Below are positions 46,701-59,099 of a stretch of DNA of 64,000 nucleotides, in pieces. The notes under the pieces are model-generated. The model had not been told where the DNA came from and did not search any database. It was given only the letters and a program-made list of their open reading frames with translations. The first letter of the stretch is position 1; the number at the start of each line of letters is the position of its first letter. Made by a program: the position numbers and the translations under genes. This DNA is from Ascaphus truei (Eukaryota > Chordata > Amphibia > Anura > Ascaphidae): NCBI GenBank assembly GCA_036426205.1, contig CM071571.1, forward strand, positions 110,413,879 through 110,477,878, written 5' to 3'.

Positions 46701-47464
46701 TAGACTATGAGCGGCGAGACTGGGTAAGCGCAGAGGTGCTTGCGCCCCGTATGGGTATGCTTACTGCCCGTGTCCCTCGTCGTTTGATCCGGGAGATTAA
46801 AGATGCAATCCACCCCGACTCACGCACCTTCATCGAGGGGGTTTTGCAGACCGGAGAGCCTTGTCAACCTATCAACTTCAGCTCTCCGGATCTTTGCGTG
46901 GAACCCAAACCACGGCAACCCCATCGGGCTCCTATCTCCCCCAACCTCAGCAGGTTGGGGGATATGTCCCCGGCATGTTTCCGCGGCATGCCGAGGAAAG
47001 TCATGTATTCTCTGGTGCTCCATATAGTGCACTACCTCGCCCTTGTCACCCGCCCAGATACCATCTGGAGGCGGGTATTTCTTGGGAACGAGGGCGAGAG
47101 ACCCCGGTGGAGAGAGCTCTATTCAGCTTTGGTTCCCCGTCCCGCCGGTGATTTGAGTTGGAGGGTCCTCCACGGTGCACTGAGCACAGGAGAGTACTTG
47201 GCACACTTCACGGACTCCCCCGCCGCCTGTCCCTTCTGTGGCGAGCGGGAGTCCGTATTCCACATTTATCTGAGCTGCGCCAGACTGCAGCCCCTCTTAT
47301 CCACCTTGAGGAGCCTTCTTCTGCAGTTCTGGCTGGGTTTTTCCCCTCATCTTTTTATTTTTGGGTGCCCAGTGTCCCGAGACAATAAACCTAGGGATCT
47401 CCTAGTCAACCTGCTCCTGGCAGTGGCTAAGGTAGCCATTTACAAGACCAGGCCATACATCTGA
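43734..47464 (+). pseudogene. Tx1-type LINE ORF2 (endonuclease-RT), nearly intact
   Basis: About 1240 codons. The AP-type endonuclease spans about 43734-44450 and shows TLNVNGCK, SFLQETHTTPD, VVLGGDFNCTL, a DR pair, and a histidine near SDHNCVS. The RT shows HGKAPRLDGLTVEFF, NWRPVSLLSTDYKIVAK, SLDQEKAFDRVDH, RGVRQGCPLSGQLYALAIEP and SAYADDVLLV, with the catalytic YADD at 45819-45830. A C-terminal zinc knuckle, CPFCGERESVFHIYLSC, spans about 47228-47278. Three defects: TAG at 44205-44207, TAA at 46362-46364 (both in frame), and a frame change between about 46640 and 46655. Coding resemblance is otherwise continuous, so inactivation looks recent. Confidence 0.9.
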
Positions 47465-47480
47465 AATGGATTGCTCTTTA

Positions 47481-49480
47481 CTGATCTACCTTATTGCTAG
47501 TTTTAAAAGATGTTGTTAACATCAGGAAGATGTTATCCAGTAATATTTTCCAACGTAATATGATTTTGTAAACACACAAAAAGACTGACAGAATCCCTAT
47601 AAATAGCACTCACAATAAACCTTAAATAACTAAATCACAATAAGAAACAAATATCCGGAACCAGAGTCAGCAAGGAAAATACAGCAAAGATTTTAATAAG
47701 AAACAGTGAAACACACTAATATTAAAACATACATAAACAGCCAAACGAAAAATAACAAGCCAGAAACATATAGAGTATACTCATATTGTTTCGCGCTTAT
47801 TTTTCGTTTGGCTACCATTTGTTTGTATGTTTTAATATTAGTGTGTTTCACAGTCTTTTTGTGTGTTTATATATTTTTATCCCTTAGCACCCCCAGGTTT
47901 TCTTTTCCCTTATTATATTATTCTTTGTTTTGGTTGTGATAACCCCTTAAACATTAGTATTATATTTATTTTTGGGTCCTGGGTTAGCCTTTTTCATTTA
48001 TATAGTGTTAGCGACTTTTCCCTTTTGTGTGTGTTTGTAATATAATTTTGTATTGCTCCATTGAAAATCTATTCAAACTTAATTACGAACTATGATCTAT
48101 GAGAGTACTATTTCTCACTGCTTTAGAGGAAGGATGTTCCCCAGTGACCATAATGTATGCTCTTCTTGGCTAATAATATGTTTCCTGATCCACAGTGTCT
48201 GATTAAAGGTCCACAGCACTCATGCACTAAGACCCACTGCTTGAGAAATATCTTCCTACTTACCCCAGATAAAAGGGAGCGTGGTTAAAGAAAGGGGTTC
48301 CTGCTTTAAAAAACTCATGTTTACAACAGTTATTTATTAATGTCTTCCAGCTGCAAAACTGGGACAAGTTAACTGCACCAGATTTATTAGGGAAATACAT
48401 TCCCACTAAAACAAATGGGATTTTCTTGGTTGATAAATCAGATCCAGGGTTGTTTTGCACCAGATTTGTCCTAGTTTTGCAGGTGATTGCTTTGATAATT
48501 GACCTCCTTAGGCCATAGAGTGATGGTAGGATAACATAATGAATGAAAGATAGATGCCAAAACATTTTCCCCAGGAACTCTCCAATATCCCAGATTTTCA
48601 CATTGAGTGAAGACCTCCAACTAAATGACTAAGAAAATCCCAATAAATACCCGGGATAATTCCAAATTGTGTTTGCAATTTGAAATATAAATCTAACCAT
48701 AAGTCTATTAGTAAAATGTATTTTGCTAAATTATAGCCTGACATTGTGAAGCTTTAACACTAGAGTGTGAATTCAAGCCAACTGCTTGTGTCCTTTAATT
48801 TCTCCCTCCTGATTCTTGGGAAATAATGCAAACCTGGATATATTAATGATTTTTTTTTTTAAACCTGCAATTTAGCATGCGTTGGGATAATAAACTACAG
48901 AAAATGTTAAAAAAAAAAAAATCCATACTATATTTTATTTAAAACTGAAAGATAGTGGAAACCAGTCCCTTTTATCTATTAAATTGTAATTTGATCTGAC
49001 ACATTGTTAGTGATGCATTAATCTGTGCACAGTTTAATTGAAATGTGACAAATGCTGCCAGAGGGGAAAATCTGCCCAGGAAGATCTTTGGAATGAACAT
49101 TCTGATTAATAGTACAAACATAAACATAACTCTGTGCTGACCACTGGAATCTTCTAGCATACAAAGGATTAAAACGAATCTAATGAAAGAAGTCTTTAAT
49201 ACTCACATGTCCTAGATTTCCTTTTCGGATATTAGTTTTTCAACCTCTTGACTGATATGGCATACTACAAAAATACATCTTATGCAACACATTCAACTCA
49301 TTTCAACTAAGTATTATGGCAATCTTTTTACTACAGTTCCATGTAAGATTTAGAAAAAATGTATTCTGTATAGATGGGGAATAGCAAACCTGACAAACAA
49401 AACAGTACAACCTTATAAGAGATGTATGCATAGGTACATTTAATGGAGACCAGTTAGGGTGAAATTAAATATCTTGGCTT
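47481..49480. other. Intron with a foldback repeat
   Basis: Positions 47570-47869 form an inverted repeat: AAACACACAAAAAGACT pairs with its complement at 47853-47869, and ACACACTAATATTAAAACAT (from about 47711) with its complement near 47827-47846. The remainder is AT-rich; the minus-strand frame at 48260-48601 resembles nothing known to me. Confidence 0.6.
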
Positions 49481-50050
49481 TATTGCACCTGTTCCTTTAA
49501 CAAGGCAAAACATACAAAAAGAAACAAAATAAAGGCCTACTCCACTTTGGAGAATAACTAAACCTTTGCTAAAGCCCTTTCCAAGTGGCTAGCTAAGCTG
49601 GTTACCACCCTAAACACACACACATATATATGTAACAGTCCAACAAGAAAGTCTCCTATCTGTTTCTGTTGTTGTAGCTGTAGGGGAAGGCCTCTCTGCT
49701 CTCCTGGGTCAGCACCCTTCTGTGGTATGGAAATGTTCGTGTCCAGGTATAGAGGTATTGTCCCCTCATGTCTTGCTGTCAACACAATCATGTGTGCTTC
49801 AAGACTATCTCCTCATTGCAGCACCTTGTGTGCTGAGGTACATCTCTGCAGTCCTCCTTCTTATGTCAGCCCAAATATGAGCTACAGTAAGGAATCTCTC
49901 TCCTTTGTCTCACATGAGGCTTTTTACAGAGCTCTCATTAGTCCAGGTGGAGACTAGTTAATTGAGTGGCTGCAATTAACTCTCTCTCTGCTGGATTCTC
50001 AAAGCTCTGAGGCTGCTGTATTTAAACAGGGATAAGTCCCTTTTACAAAC
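49480..50050 (-). repeat. Unclassified repeat, copy 1 of 3
   Basis: Shares CCAGGTGGAGACTAGTTAAT and GCTGCAATTAAC with 59100-59640, and more loosely with 53260-53640. T-rich and A-rich ends suggest an LTR or retroposon in minus orientation. Identity unproven. Confidence 0.35.
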
Positions 50051-50899
50051 CTCTCTATGGTTTCAAACAGTTTATCATAATAAACATTATGGATATTGTG
50101 TAGAACTAAATAGGCTTATGTGTCTTAAACAATAGGATCCAAGTTACTTAATGCTGCCTCCTTTATCAAAACATATACAGAAATTCCTAGCCTGTGTTTT
50201 AAATAATGTATATATATATATATCAGATACATCAAGTTTAAGATTAGGTAGTAAATCCGGAAAAAAAATTAAATGTGTTCGCCAAATAGTCTTTATCACT
50301 CATCTCTTTCTATGTTTTTATTTTATCAGTCTAGTTTGCATTATTGCTATTAATAAACATGTAAACTTTAACCTTACGTACCTGGACATTTCATGATGTC
50401 CACATGCCCTGTCCCCAAAATGGCCCTGCATTATTTAGCATTGGTCATCTAAGGAGTATTAATCAAATTCCTAGTGTAGTGTAATTAGCAAGACAATCAA
50501 CATCATTCTCTATATACAGATGCAGCGGACGTTATTCTAACAAATCACGGAGCCGTTTTTGTGTGCGCTGCTGTTCTCCACGCGGCATTAACGCGGCCAA
50601 TCGCTCCAGGCACGCGTGTTTATCGCGGTTGCTTTGTTTGAATTTCATGTATTGTGTGCAATGAAATGCAATGAAATGTAATGTGTACAGTACAGTGCTA
50701 CGGTGTCAATTTCAGGTGTTTAAAAGTCAGAACACTAAAATGCCATTTTCAGGTCAGACAGATAGATATCCTCAGTCAGCAAGGCTGCATGCAAAGGGAA
50801 TATCAACATTGATCTAGCAACCAGGAAGGGGAAGTGGCCTGCTTTTACAGGAAGCAGGGAGGCATTAGGCTTAATTGCAACAGATGTGAGCAGCAGTCA

Positions 50900-53800
50900 G
50901 GTACAGCTCAAAAGTATGCTATGGCAGTAATGCTATCAAGCAGCTTGTTTAGCTCACTTCTAGTGCTGCTGCCTTTCAATAATGAAGGGCACAATAATTG
51001 TTGACCAAGTTTGGCAGACGGGCCATTGAGTCTAAGATGCTGGGTAGACAGACAAACCTTGTTCCATGGTATCCTGGGCCTCCTTGTCAGTGTCGCTTGG
51101 CATACTCCTTGCAAGTCACTCAGGTCATAAGCAAGATCTCCACAAGTTTAGCATGAAATTGCTACAAGTTTTGTATTCCTTTCTGCTGTGCAGGGACAGA
51201 ACAATTTGATATTAGAGATGGGCAGGCAAGGGGATGAAATACATACAGTACTTTACAAAGAATAGGCTATTTTGGATAGCCGTATATATGAATTGTTGTA
51301 GGCAAATTCTGCTTATGGAAGCAGAGATATCCAGTCATTTTGCTGGTATCCGTACAAAACAGCCAAGATATTGCTCCATGGTCTAATTGGTGTACTCTGG
51401 GTGTTCATTGGACTGGGGATGATATGCAGATGACAGCTGAATCTTGATTCCCAACAGGGTGCAGAAAGCTTTCCAGAAAAGGGAAGTGAAGTGGGCGCCT
51501 TGATCAGAGATACCCTCCTCAGGGAGCCCAAGCAACCTGAAAACTCCCTTCAGGAAGAGATTAGCAGTTCTTTTAGTGGAAGGGATTCACTTAGCAGGTC
51601 TGAGAACACAAAAATGGTGTTGAAACCCAGAGAAAGCAGGAGTTCCACAATAAATGCCATACAAACAGAGCTCCATGGCCACTTTGAAAGGTAGTGGTTG
51701 CGAGTGAGCGCATGGTTTAACATGAGGTATCTTGTTACGGGTGCAGACCTCACAGGACCGGACATACTCTTGAATATCAAGGCCAAGCCTGGGCCACCAG
51801 TACTGGCGAGGAAGAAGTTCCTTAATTTTTCCAATTCCCAGGTGACCAGCAGTTACTGAGTGATGATGGTATTTCAGGACTTTTCAGGTACTGCCAGGTG
51901 GGATTTAAAGGACACCTTAAAAGAACAAACAGCGCTGTTGCTCCTCAAATGGCACTGACAGAAGACTTATGAATGCACTGTGCAAAAAGGTCTGAGTTGG
52001 TCGCTTGCTCGATGCATCTTAGTAGCTGCTACAAAATTCCTCTGTTGCAGGAAAGTGCTGGCAGAGACAATTCTCCTTCGTATAGCCATGACAGTGCATC
52101 TGCTTTGTCATATTGCTTTCCGGTGCGATACGACACAATGAAATTAAATTGTGTAAAGTACAGTATCTACCTGGCTTATCTCAGGTTCAAACAATGAGCT
52201 GTAAGTATTGAATATTTTTTTTTTTTGTAAAAACAGTCACTAGATGAAGTGTTCCTTCTTGCAGGTGCCGACATTCTTCAAAAGAGGATTTGATCCCTAG
52301 AATTTCCTTATCTCTGATACTATAGTTGATTTCAGGTGGAGTTTGCAATTGTAAAAAACACACGGATACAATAACACCTTAGGTTCTTGATGCTGTGGCA
52401 AGATTGCCCAAGGGCAGTGTCGGAGGCGTCAACTTCGACGCTGAATGACAAAATCTGTTCTGGATGAGCCAGAACAGATGCTGAGGTGAAAGCTACTTTT
52501 AGTCATTCAAAAGAGTTGAATTTTCCTTCTTCACGACGACTAAGATGGGAGCCCCAGCCAGAGAGGTCGAATCACGAGTAAATCCCCTTTCCAGATTTTC
52601 TCTAATGTATTCCTGCAATATCTTCAGCTCAAGTTCAGACAGAAAAAAATGCGGCCAAATGGAATTTCAGCTCCTGGGAAGAATTCTATAGGACAATCAT
52701 ATAGTCTGAGGGGGCAATTCGTCTGCTATTCAAACATGTCCAAGTAAATTTTGATTTGTGGGATAGAGGTCATGGTTGTTACCTTCCCTATGTTAACCTT
52801 TATCTTGGTCTTCACAGACTCTTTGAACTCTGTGCATTGTTGCTTAGCTGATGATTTTACATGCAGGCAGAACTGTGAACCGAACAGTGACAAGAACGAG
52901 ACATGTCTGGTAGGCCAAATAATCTGCAGATTGTGCAGTGACAGCCATGGCAACCCCAATATGACCTGAAAATGCAGGGTACAGAACAGATCAAAAGTTA
53001 AAGTCTCTTAATTGCCCTGAATTGGGGACACCATTATTGTTAGTCTTTGGTAACTTAGCCTAATGAGTGCTGGTACTTACGTAGATTTGTTAGTACTATA
53101 CAGGGGAATAAGGGTCCCCTTTTGTTCCGTGCACCCTGTAATTGCATAAATTTAACACTATCAGAGTGCTGTCTATCGTCCCCTTTTACCCTTTAATTAG
53201 CCTTAGTTTCAACAACATAAAACACAGCTTATGATCAGCATAACAGGAGTAACACAAACAAATAAACAGGCCTAGTTCATAGATGGAGTGTTGACTATCA
53301 CATTGCTAATACCCTATCTATGGGTTGGAGGTCTAAGCCCATTACCAACAACAACACAGAAATGTCAATGGGAGGTATGTTTACTTTCAGGCTCCGGCTT
53401 CTTCCTCTCTGGTTCGAGGGGGGAGGGGGGGGAATTGCATTCTTCAGCGGTCCAGTTTTCCCCCTTGATCAGAGAGTCTAAATTGAGTGTGCTCTCTACA
53501 GCAGTCCAGTGTTTCTCCCTGGATCAGAGAAAATCTCCTGCATTGAGAGCTGTAGGCTTTTTAAAGGTCTCTAATGAGCCAGCTGAGTAGGCCAATTAAG
53601 ACAGCCCTCTGTCCTTAACCTGCTCAGTGCTGTCGCAGGCTCTGAAAACATGTTTCCGCTGCATCATTACGTGATGGGATCCACTGTGATACAGGGAGCA
53701 ATAAGTGGGACTGGCTCGACGAGCTGGACTGAATGAGGTTAACATGGTGATCAGGCTGGATAGGGAATTTTCTTATACTACCCACCTGAAATGCCCTCTG

Positions 53801-54330
53801 TTGAGTCAGGAGTTTCTGTTTTACAATGATCCTTCACTTTTGGGCTTATAAAGGGCAGATAGAGAAATAGGGCCATGCAAATCCACAACACAGCAAGTCC
53901 ACAACACAGATTGGCAGAATGCCGGCGAGCACTTTCCTCCTTGCTGAGAGAGTCTATCTCCCCTGAAATGCATTGGCTCCCTTTCTGAGGAACATGTAGT
54001 CACATGAGAGTCTTGGATCATGGAGGGGCTAACTATTCCTAGTGTTCATAATCGTTTCCAATGTTGCTCCTGGAGACAACAATCTATTTTTATGAATAGC
54101 TTGAAAAATGGATCCAGCTCCATTGGCGGATCCATTCTGGCCAACTCATCTTTGATACTCTCACTGAGGTCTCTTCGGAAATGGAATTGCTTAACTGGTT
54201 CAGTCCAATCAGTATCACCACCCATTTCCTAAATTCAACAGCATACTCTGCCACAGTACGCTTGCCTTGCCACAAGGAAAGGCACATAAGTACATAAACA
54301 AAAAATCAGTCTGTACTATTGTAGCATGAC
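50900..54330 (-). mobile_element. Ty3/gypsy-type retrotransposon, heavily decayed
   Basis: On the minus strand the family order is preserved. A gag-like segment with GKRTVAEYAVEFRKWV lies near 54290-54090. A protease/RT region is about 53000-52480, and RNase H remnants about 52440-52100. The integrase shows a zinc-finger piece (SCEVCTRNK near 51745), a core with GLPEEGISDQGAHFTS near 51500 and SSAYHPQSN near 51425, and a C-terminal piece near 51080. Many stops and frame changes break every domain. A separate repeat (53260-53640) interrupts it. Flanking LTRs were not identified. Confidence 0.75.
53260..53640 (-). repeat. Unclassified repeat, copy 2 of 3, within gypsy remnant
   Basis: Resembles parts of 49480-50050 and 59100-59640 (AGGCTTTTTA, CCAATTAAG, TTAACCTGC). 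Lies between gag-like and protease-like parts of the gypsy remnant, so it is probably a later insertion. Low certainty. Confidence 0.3.
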
Positions 54331-55040
54331 TAAGTCTTCGATGCCGCTGACACCCATGGTCACGTAACGTGGTTCTCACAACATCAGAGAATTAATGCTG
54401 AAGGGAGTCCCATTTTAAAGCATGAACCCCGCCAGCTCCATTGCGGCAAACTTTTGCTTCTTCGACTGCAGCGCCAGGGACAGTGAGTCTTACTACATCT
54501 ATACAAAGATCTTCCATACCTAAACTGGCATCAGTACCTACAGAATAATTATGTTTTTTTTCAGAATCAAGTCTACTATACAGTACCTCAGATGTTTTAT
54601 ATTTGCAATATTGATAGATATTCTCTTTACAATATTCTCTTTTTTAGGTGCAGTTGCACCATATTATAAAACAACTGAAAAATACATTATAAATATATAG
54701 AAACACAAAAATTATTTATTGTACAGTAATTAGCACTACGTCATTATTTACTTAAAAAAGAAACAAAAAGGCGCATGCGAAGCAGCTAGGTGAATGGACA
54801 CTTAGTTCCTGAGCTCCGTTCCCAACGGCACTAATAAAGAGCATAATCAGCATAAAGAACACATCCTCACCGTGTACACAGATAGCCACAGCCAACAGAA
54901 CCTCCCAGGATGACCACCAGGTCACAACCCAAAAAAATATCCTACCTTCTAACAGATGACTCATAAGAAAAGAAACGAGATGGCGCGAGCGGGAGGCTCC
55001 AGGGCGCCAACTCTGAGCGGGGGCTCTGACTCCGACAGAG
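54331..55040. other. Between gypsy remnant and L1 ORF1
   Basis: AT-rich to 54750, then a GC-richer stretch (54770-55040) that reads like the leader of the L1 whose ORF1 follows. No gene or RNA recognised. Confidence 0.35.
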
Positions 55041-55049
55041 AATGATCGG

Positions 55050-55715
55050 ATGACAGGAGCACTAGAAGCTGATCAGCACCTGGTGACTAGAAGTGACCTC
55101 AGGGAATTTTGTGGAGAAATTAAATCTTTCTTTCAAAAAGAGCTTGCTGAACTAAGAAATTACATCACTAACATTGGGGAAAAACGATTAGACTCAATGA
55201 TCAAGTCCATTAAAGACCCTGAAGACTTTGTTACAAAATGGCTGACCCACATGCTGCCTGACAGATCAGAAGCAGATTTGCAACTTGACCGTTGCCACGG
55301 AGCTCCCCGGTCTAGACCTCAGCCAGGGGACCCCCCCAGAAATATTATAATGCGCTTTCATCACTTTCGAGTAAAGGATGCACTATGCCAAATTACCAGG
55401 GCTCCGAACACCAATGAATTTGAGGGGATCAAGCTTCAGGTGTTGAAAGATTTGTCCCCCACCACACTGACTAGAAGAAGGAATTTATTCCCTATAACCA
55501 AGACTCTACGTGATAAGGGGATACAATACCGTTGGATCTTCCCCTTTGGCCTTTTAGTGCTCAAAAATGGAAAAGCAGTAACAATGAGGCACCTAGAGGA
55601 AGGGGATGCATTTCTAAAACAAACTGGGCCTAAATTCAAACCCTACCAACTGTGCTTCAAGAGAGGTGTCCACACCCGACCCAGCTTGGCGGTAAGTGGG
55701 AAGCTCAGCACGTGA
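55050..55715 (+). CDS. L1-type ORF1 protein, open but internally shortened
   Basis: A 221-codon open frame from ATG at 55050. The C-terminal 130 residues match the L1 ORF1 RNA-binding fold: DLQLDRCHGAPRSRP, PPRNIIMRFHHFRVKDA, FEGIKLQVLKDLSPTTLTRR and QYRWIFPFGLLVLKNGKA are family landmarks. The N-terminal coiled coil is short and runs abruptly into the RRM-like part, suggesting an internal deletion. ORF1p normally coats L1 RNA as a trimer; without a full coiled coil that is doubtful here. ORF2 does not follow; downstream is unrelated repeat. Confidence 0.75.
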   Translation: MTGALEADQHLVTRSDLREFCGEIKSFFQKELAELRNYITNIGEKRLDSMIKSIKDPEDFVTKWLTHMLPDRSEADLQLDRCHGAPRSRPQPGDPPRNIIMRFHHFRVKDALCQITRAPNTNEFEGIKLQVLKDLSPTTLTRRRNLFPITKTLRDKGIQYRWIFPFGLLVLKNGKAVTMRHLEEGDAFLKQTGPKFKPYQLCFKRGVHTRPSLAVSGKLST

Positions 55716-56380
55716 ACGGAAGGATAAAGCTGCTAATTGAAGGCAATTAAGCCCTTAAAGGAGAACGGTTCCATTTTGGTTGTTTTTTACAGTTTCAAGT
55801 TTAAAGTGGCACTACCGCTTTGAAACCAGAAATGATGTGAGCTGCGGCCATCTTGTATTCCATGCGGAGGCCTGAATCGAACAGAGCGCACCCAAAGACC
55901 CTCCGGAGCGGTGACCAAGATCACCCGTTGCGGACGACCCCCATGGAGAAGCCCAATCGTCGAATGTGGCAGAGGGGAAGGAGCATTAAGCTACAGGACA
56001 CGAATTCAACCTCAGGGGGCACCCTGGGGTTGATGTGGAGGATGCAGAGGATGAGGATGCGGTACAGACCGCACACCAGCTCCTAAGCAGCAGAAGCCCA
56101 GACAGCACAGAGGGTCAAGCCTGATGAGCGAGCAACGTGAGTGAGTACTGTGATGGAGGGGCCAGAGGGGCAGAGGCCGGACAGGAAAGTCTTGGCCTGG
56201 ACTGGGGAAGTTGCTGGATTATACCACCAAGGGGACATTAAGTCTGGAGGGGGCCTAGGTGTTAAGGGTTCTGTGCCGCTAGCGGGGAGACCGGTCAACC
56301 TGGGGGTCCCACTCAGAGACATCTGCGGTGATAGCATGCAAAGAAGATGCTTGTAGAGCATTAGACAGAGTCCTGGCTGT
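55716..56380. other. Unclassified GC-rich repeat sequence
   Basis: About 660 bp of GC-rich sequence between L1 ORF1 and the coiled-coil remnant. It may be another LINE leader, but nothing diagnostic was seen. Confidence 0.3.
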
Positions 56381-56589
56381 CCCTTATGTGTAATCTAGCT
56401 GGTCAGTTTTCTCCCGGGTGCTGGACTCTGCCCTGGTGTTTTCTTTCAAGAACATCTGGATGTCTAGGCAATGTTTAGAGGACTGCTTAGAAATGCTTAG
56501 ATCTACATGACGAGGATACTGAAACTCAGCTGGGACGCAACAGGAAACAGGGACTGGGGCCTTCTCCTCATCCACCTTCCATTTTCGCA

Positions 56590-57310
56590 CTTCTGTGTTG
56601 AGACTCCAGGTCGCCTGGCGGGACACGTCTAGCTCTAGGGTTGAGGGCATGAAGCTCCTTCTGAGAGACTTCAAGATGCGTACTAAGACTGCGGACATCT
56701 TTCTGAGAGACGTCCAGCACGCCGCTAGACTGTGAAATTCCTTTTTAGAGCTTTCTAGTTCTGTGTGGAGACTGCTGATCTCCTGGTGGGAGGTATCCAG
56801 CTCTATGTGGAGAGTATGAATCACATTCTATGATACAGTATGTTCAACTTTGTCCGGAGACTGTTGACCTCCTGGCGAGAGACATCCAGCTCTATATGGA
56901 GAGTATGGACCTCTTTCTGGAAGATCTCCTGCTCGGTACCTAGACTTGTATTGTATTGTATGTCTTTATTTATATAGCGCCATTAATGTACATAGCGATT
57001 CACAGTAGTAATACATGGGGTAATCAAAAAAATAACAGATAATATAAATAACAGATCATGGGAATAAGTGCTTTAGACATAAAAGTAACATTAAGGAAGA
57101 GGAGTCCCTGCCCCGAGGAGCTTACAGTCTAAAGCTCTAATAAACTGAGAAACTCTTTCTGGGAGACTTCCAGCTCAGCACTGAGACTGCAAATCTCTAT
57201 CTACGAGACTTCGATCTCGTACTGAGGATGTCAACCTCTTTTCAATTGCCTCCGAGCTCTGCACCAAGACTGAGAGACATCTTCTGAGATAATCCAAGCG
57301 CTACACTAAG
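56590..57310 (-). repeat. 42-bp coding minisatellite
   Basis: A 42-bp unit (14 codons, two heptads) recurs many times, recognisable by GAGACTGCTGATCTCCTGG and CATCCAGCTCTATATGGAG variants on the plus strand. The array extends to about 56820 and 56940 and resumes after the L2 tail. Copies are diverged, so the exact number is uncertain. Confidence 0.65.
56945..57140 (-). mobile_element. L2-type LINE 3' tail, inverted
   Basis: On the plus strand it reads TGTATGTCTTTATTTATATA, then GCGCCATTAATGTACATAGC, and ends GCCCCGAGGAGCTTACAGTC, the complement of the L2 3' end at 63350-63517. It interrupts the coiled-coil remnant. Confidence 0.8.
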
Positions 57311-57798
57311 ATGGAGGGTCTTCTTTTGAGCCCCCTCCTGTTTCTGCGGCAAGTTAGCTCTAACTTAGTCCGAGCGGCTCTGTTTTTTGACCATGTCAGT
57401 AATAATAGCGCCCACCATTTCAGCTCAGTCATCAGGTCTTCGAAGTCACTATGCATGCAAATCGACGTGTTCATCACAGTCCCACAGTCAAAGGAAAGTG
57501 TGATCAGACAACTCTGCAGCGTGGCGTTAGCTTCTATCTCCTTTTCCAATCGCTCACGGAGGATTTCCCTGTCATGCCTGGCAGTTTGCAGTGCATCTTC
57601 AGGGCCGGTCAAGGGATTGTCACTTATTGGTTCCGACTCCACTTCCCTGGTATGTTGAGGGTTTCTGCAGACATGTCTGACCCTTCCATCAAAAGCGGAG
57701 AACCTTGTTTTTTCTTTTTTCACCTTTTTGCTTTGGACGACTCTGTCCCATTAGGGTCTCCTTATTTATTTGAAACTTCAGCAGTTTCACAGCATCCA

Positions 57799-58338
57799 TA
57801 AATAAAAAAACTTGCGAACACATACACAAGGTGCGAGTTCTGGTGCGCTAGGTGTCCATTTGATGGTAAATTATATCATTGGTATATAAAAATATATATT
57901 TCCAAGAACCCTATAAATCATATACTCAGTATAGATTTTATTTCGGGTGGTATTCTCCAATGATATAATAAATATAATATAAATATATAAAATATATAAA
58001 AATATATATATAAAAAGTGAATATATTAGTTAAAGACGCAAAACCACTGATAAATGCATCCCTATAGATGCAGACTTGTAGCAAACACACAGATATACTA
58101 AAATTAACACCCCATCAAATGCTAGCAAAAAGCGCCCAGCGGGTTGCTGGTTAAGAAACTGGACACCAGGATTCTAAGATGGTCGTTGACAGGGGAGAAC
58201 AGAGACTGATATAACAAGGAAATTAATTTAATTTTATTTATTTATTTTGATTGTTCATATGAGCGCACAGTTTTTATACGTTGATCTAATAGTATCATAT
58301 AAAGAATTTTACATTTTTGTGCCCTTTATTCTTTTTGT
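57799..58338. mobile_element. AT-rich insertion with 12-bp duplication
   Basis: TCACAGCATCCA occurs at 57787-57798 and 58339-58350, bracketing 540 bp that start TAAATAAAAAAACTTGCG. Removal of one copy and the insert restores adjacency of the coiled-coil remnant on both sides. No protein or terminal repeats; type unknown, a retroposon is likely from duplication length. Confidence 0.55.
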
Positions 58339-59099
58339 TCACAGCATCCACCCTGCTTTTCTTGCAGTTGCATTAGCTTGCGTAAATATTCGGCATTCTT
58401 GCTGCCGCCAATCATCTTTACGGTCACTGAGACCTGTCTTTTTGGTGCGTACAGAGTTCAGACAGCTCCTCCATCCTAGGGATGTTTTGTAGGTGCGTCC
58501 CGTTTCTGGGCCCACGTAAGAGACATCCTCCTCCTCATCAGTATCCTCATAGGACCAAAAGAGTAATCGGAGTGGCCGAGTTCAATACAAGAACACCACA
58601 TTTTGTACTTCATTTTGGCAGTATCAGGTGTATTCTTCCACCTGACCTCGGGAAGCGCTATTGCAGAGATTTTCTCCATATATGCTAGAACCCAGTGGAT
58701 AGTCCTACAGGTGGGCAGAGTTCAAAGCTCTCACGGGCGTCACTGTAGACTTTGAATTTTTCTGAGCGGTTATTTTAAAAACCCATGGGGTTTTTTTTGT
58801 TTGTTTTTTTGCACACGTGGTTGGGTAGACTTTGGTCACAGAGTCAGTACTTTGTGTGGGTCACCATCTGTCGCAGTCCCCCCAGTCAGATTTACGTTGT
58901 GGCTTTCTCAAGTGCAGTGTAGCTATCCTGCCTGCATGAGTAGCCCTTTCATTCTGATCACTTCTGCATGTGGTTCTTTTGTTCTTGGTTTTGTTGCTCA
59001 AGCTGTTGTAGGAACTGAGGCAGGCAAACAAAAGCACAACAATTTTCCAGGATGGTCGCTGTGGCCCCTTTGAAATTCAAGGGCCACCTCTCATCCCAC

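Larger units (their letters stand above)
40790..47480 (+). mobile_element. Tx1-type (L1 superfamily) LINE, nearly complete
   Basis: About 6.7 kb in the order repeated 5' leader, ORF1, ORF2, short 3' end. ORF1 has a CCHC knuckle. ORF2 has an apurinic-type endonuclease, RT and C-terminal zinc knuckle. GC-rich coding sequence in an AT-rich intron shows it is a recent arrival. Damage is slight: one 365-bp insertion in ORF1, and two stops plus one frame change in ORF2. It lies opposite to PPFIA2. Confidence 0.85.
56390..58690 (-). pseudogene. Decayed coiled-coil reading frame with 14-residue repeats
   Basis: On the minus strand, coding-like sequence runs from about 58680 to 56390 in several frames. 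The first part holds KMIGGSKNAEYLRKLMQLQ near 58420-58360. Next comes an acidic/helical region (ARHDREILRERLEKEIEANA near 57600). Then there is a long array of two-heptad repeats such as ELDTSHQEISSLHT and ELESSKKEFHSL. Two insertions break it: 57799-58338 (12-bp duplication) and an L2 tail at 56945-57140. I do not recognise the family. It could be a retrocopy of a coiled-coil gene or the structural protein of an unknown element. Confidence 0.5.

Noticed and set aside
48260..48601. Minus-strand frame of 113 codons
   Set aside because: No recognisable motif, no splice context for PPFIA2, AT-rich codon use like surrounding intron.
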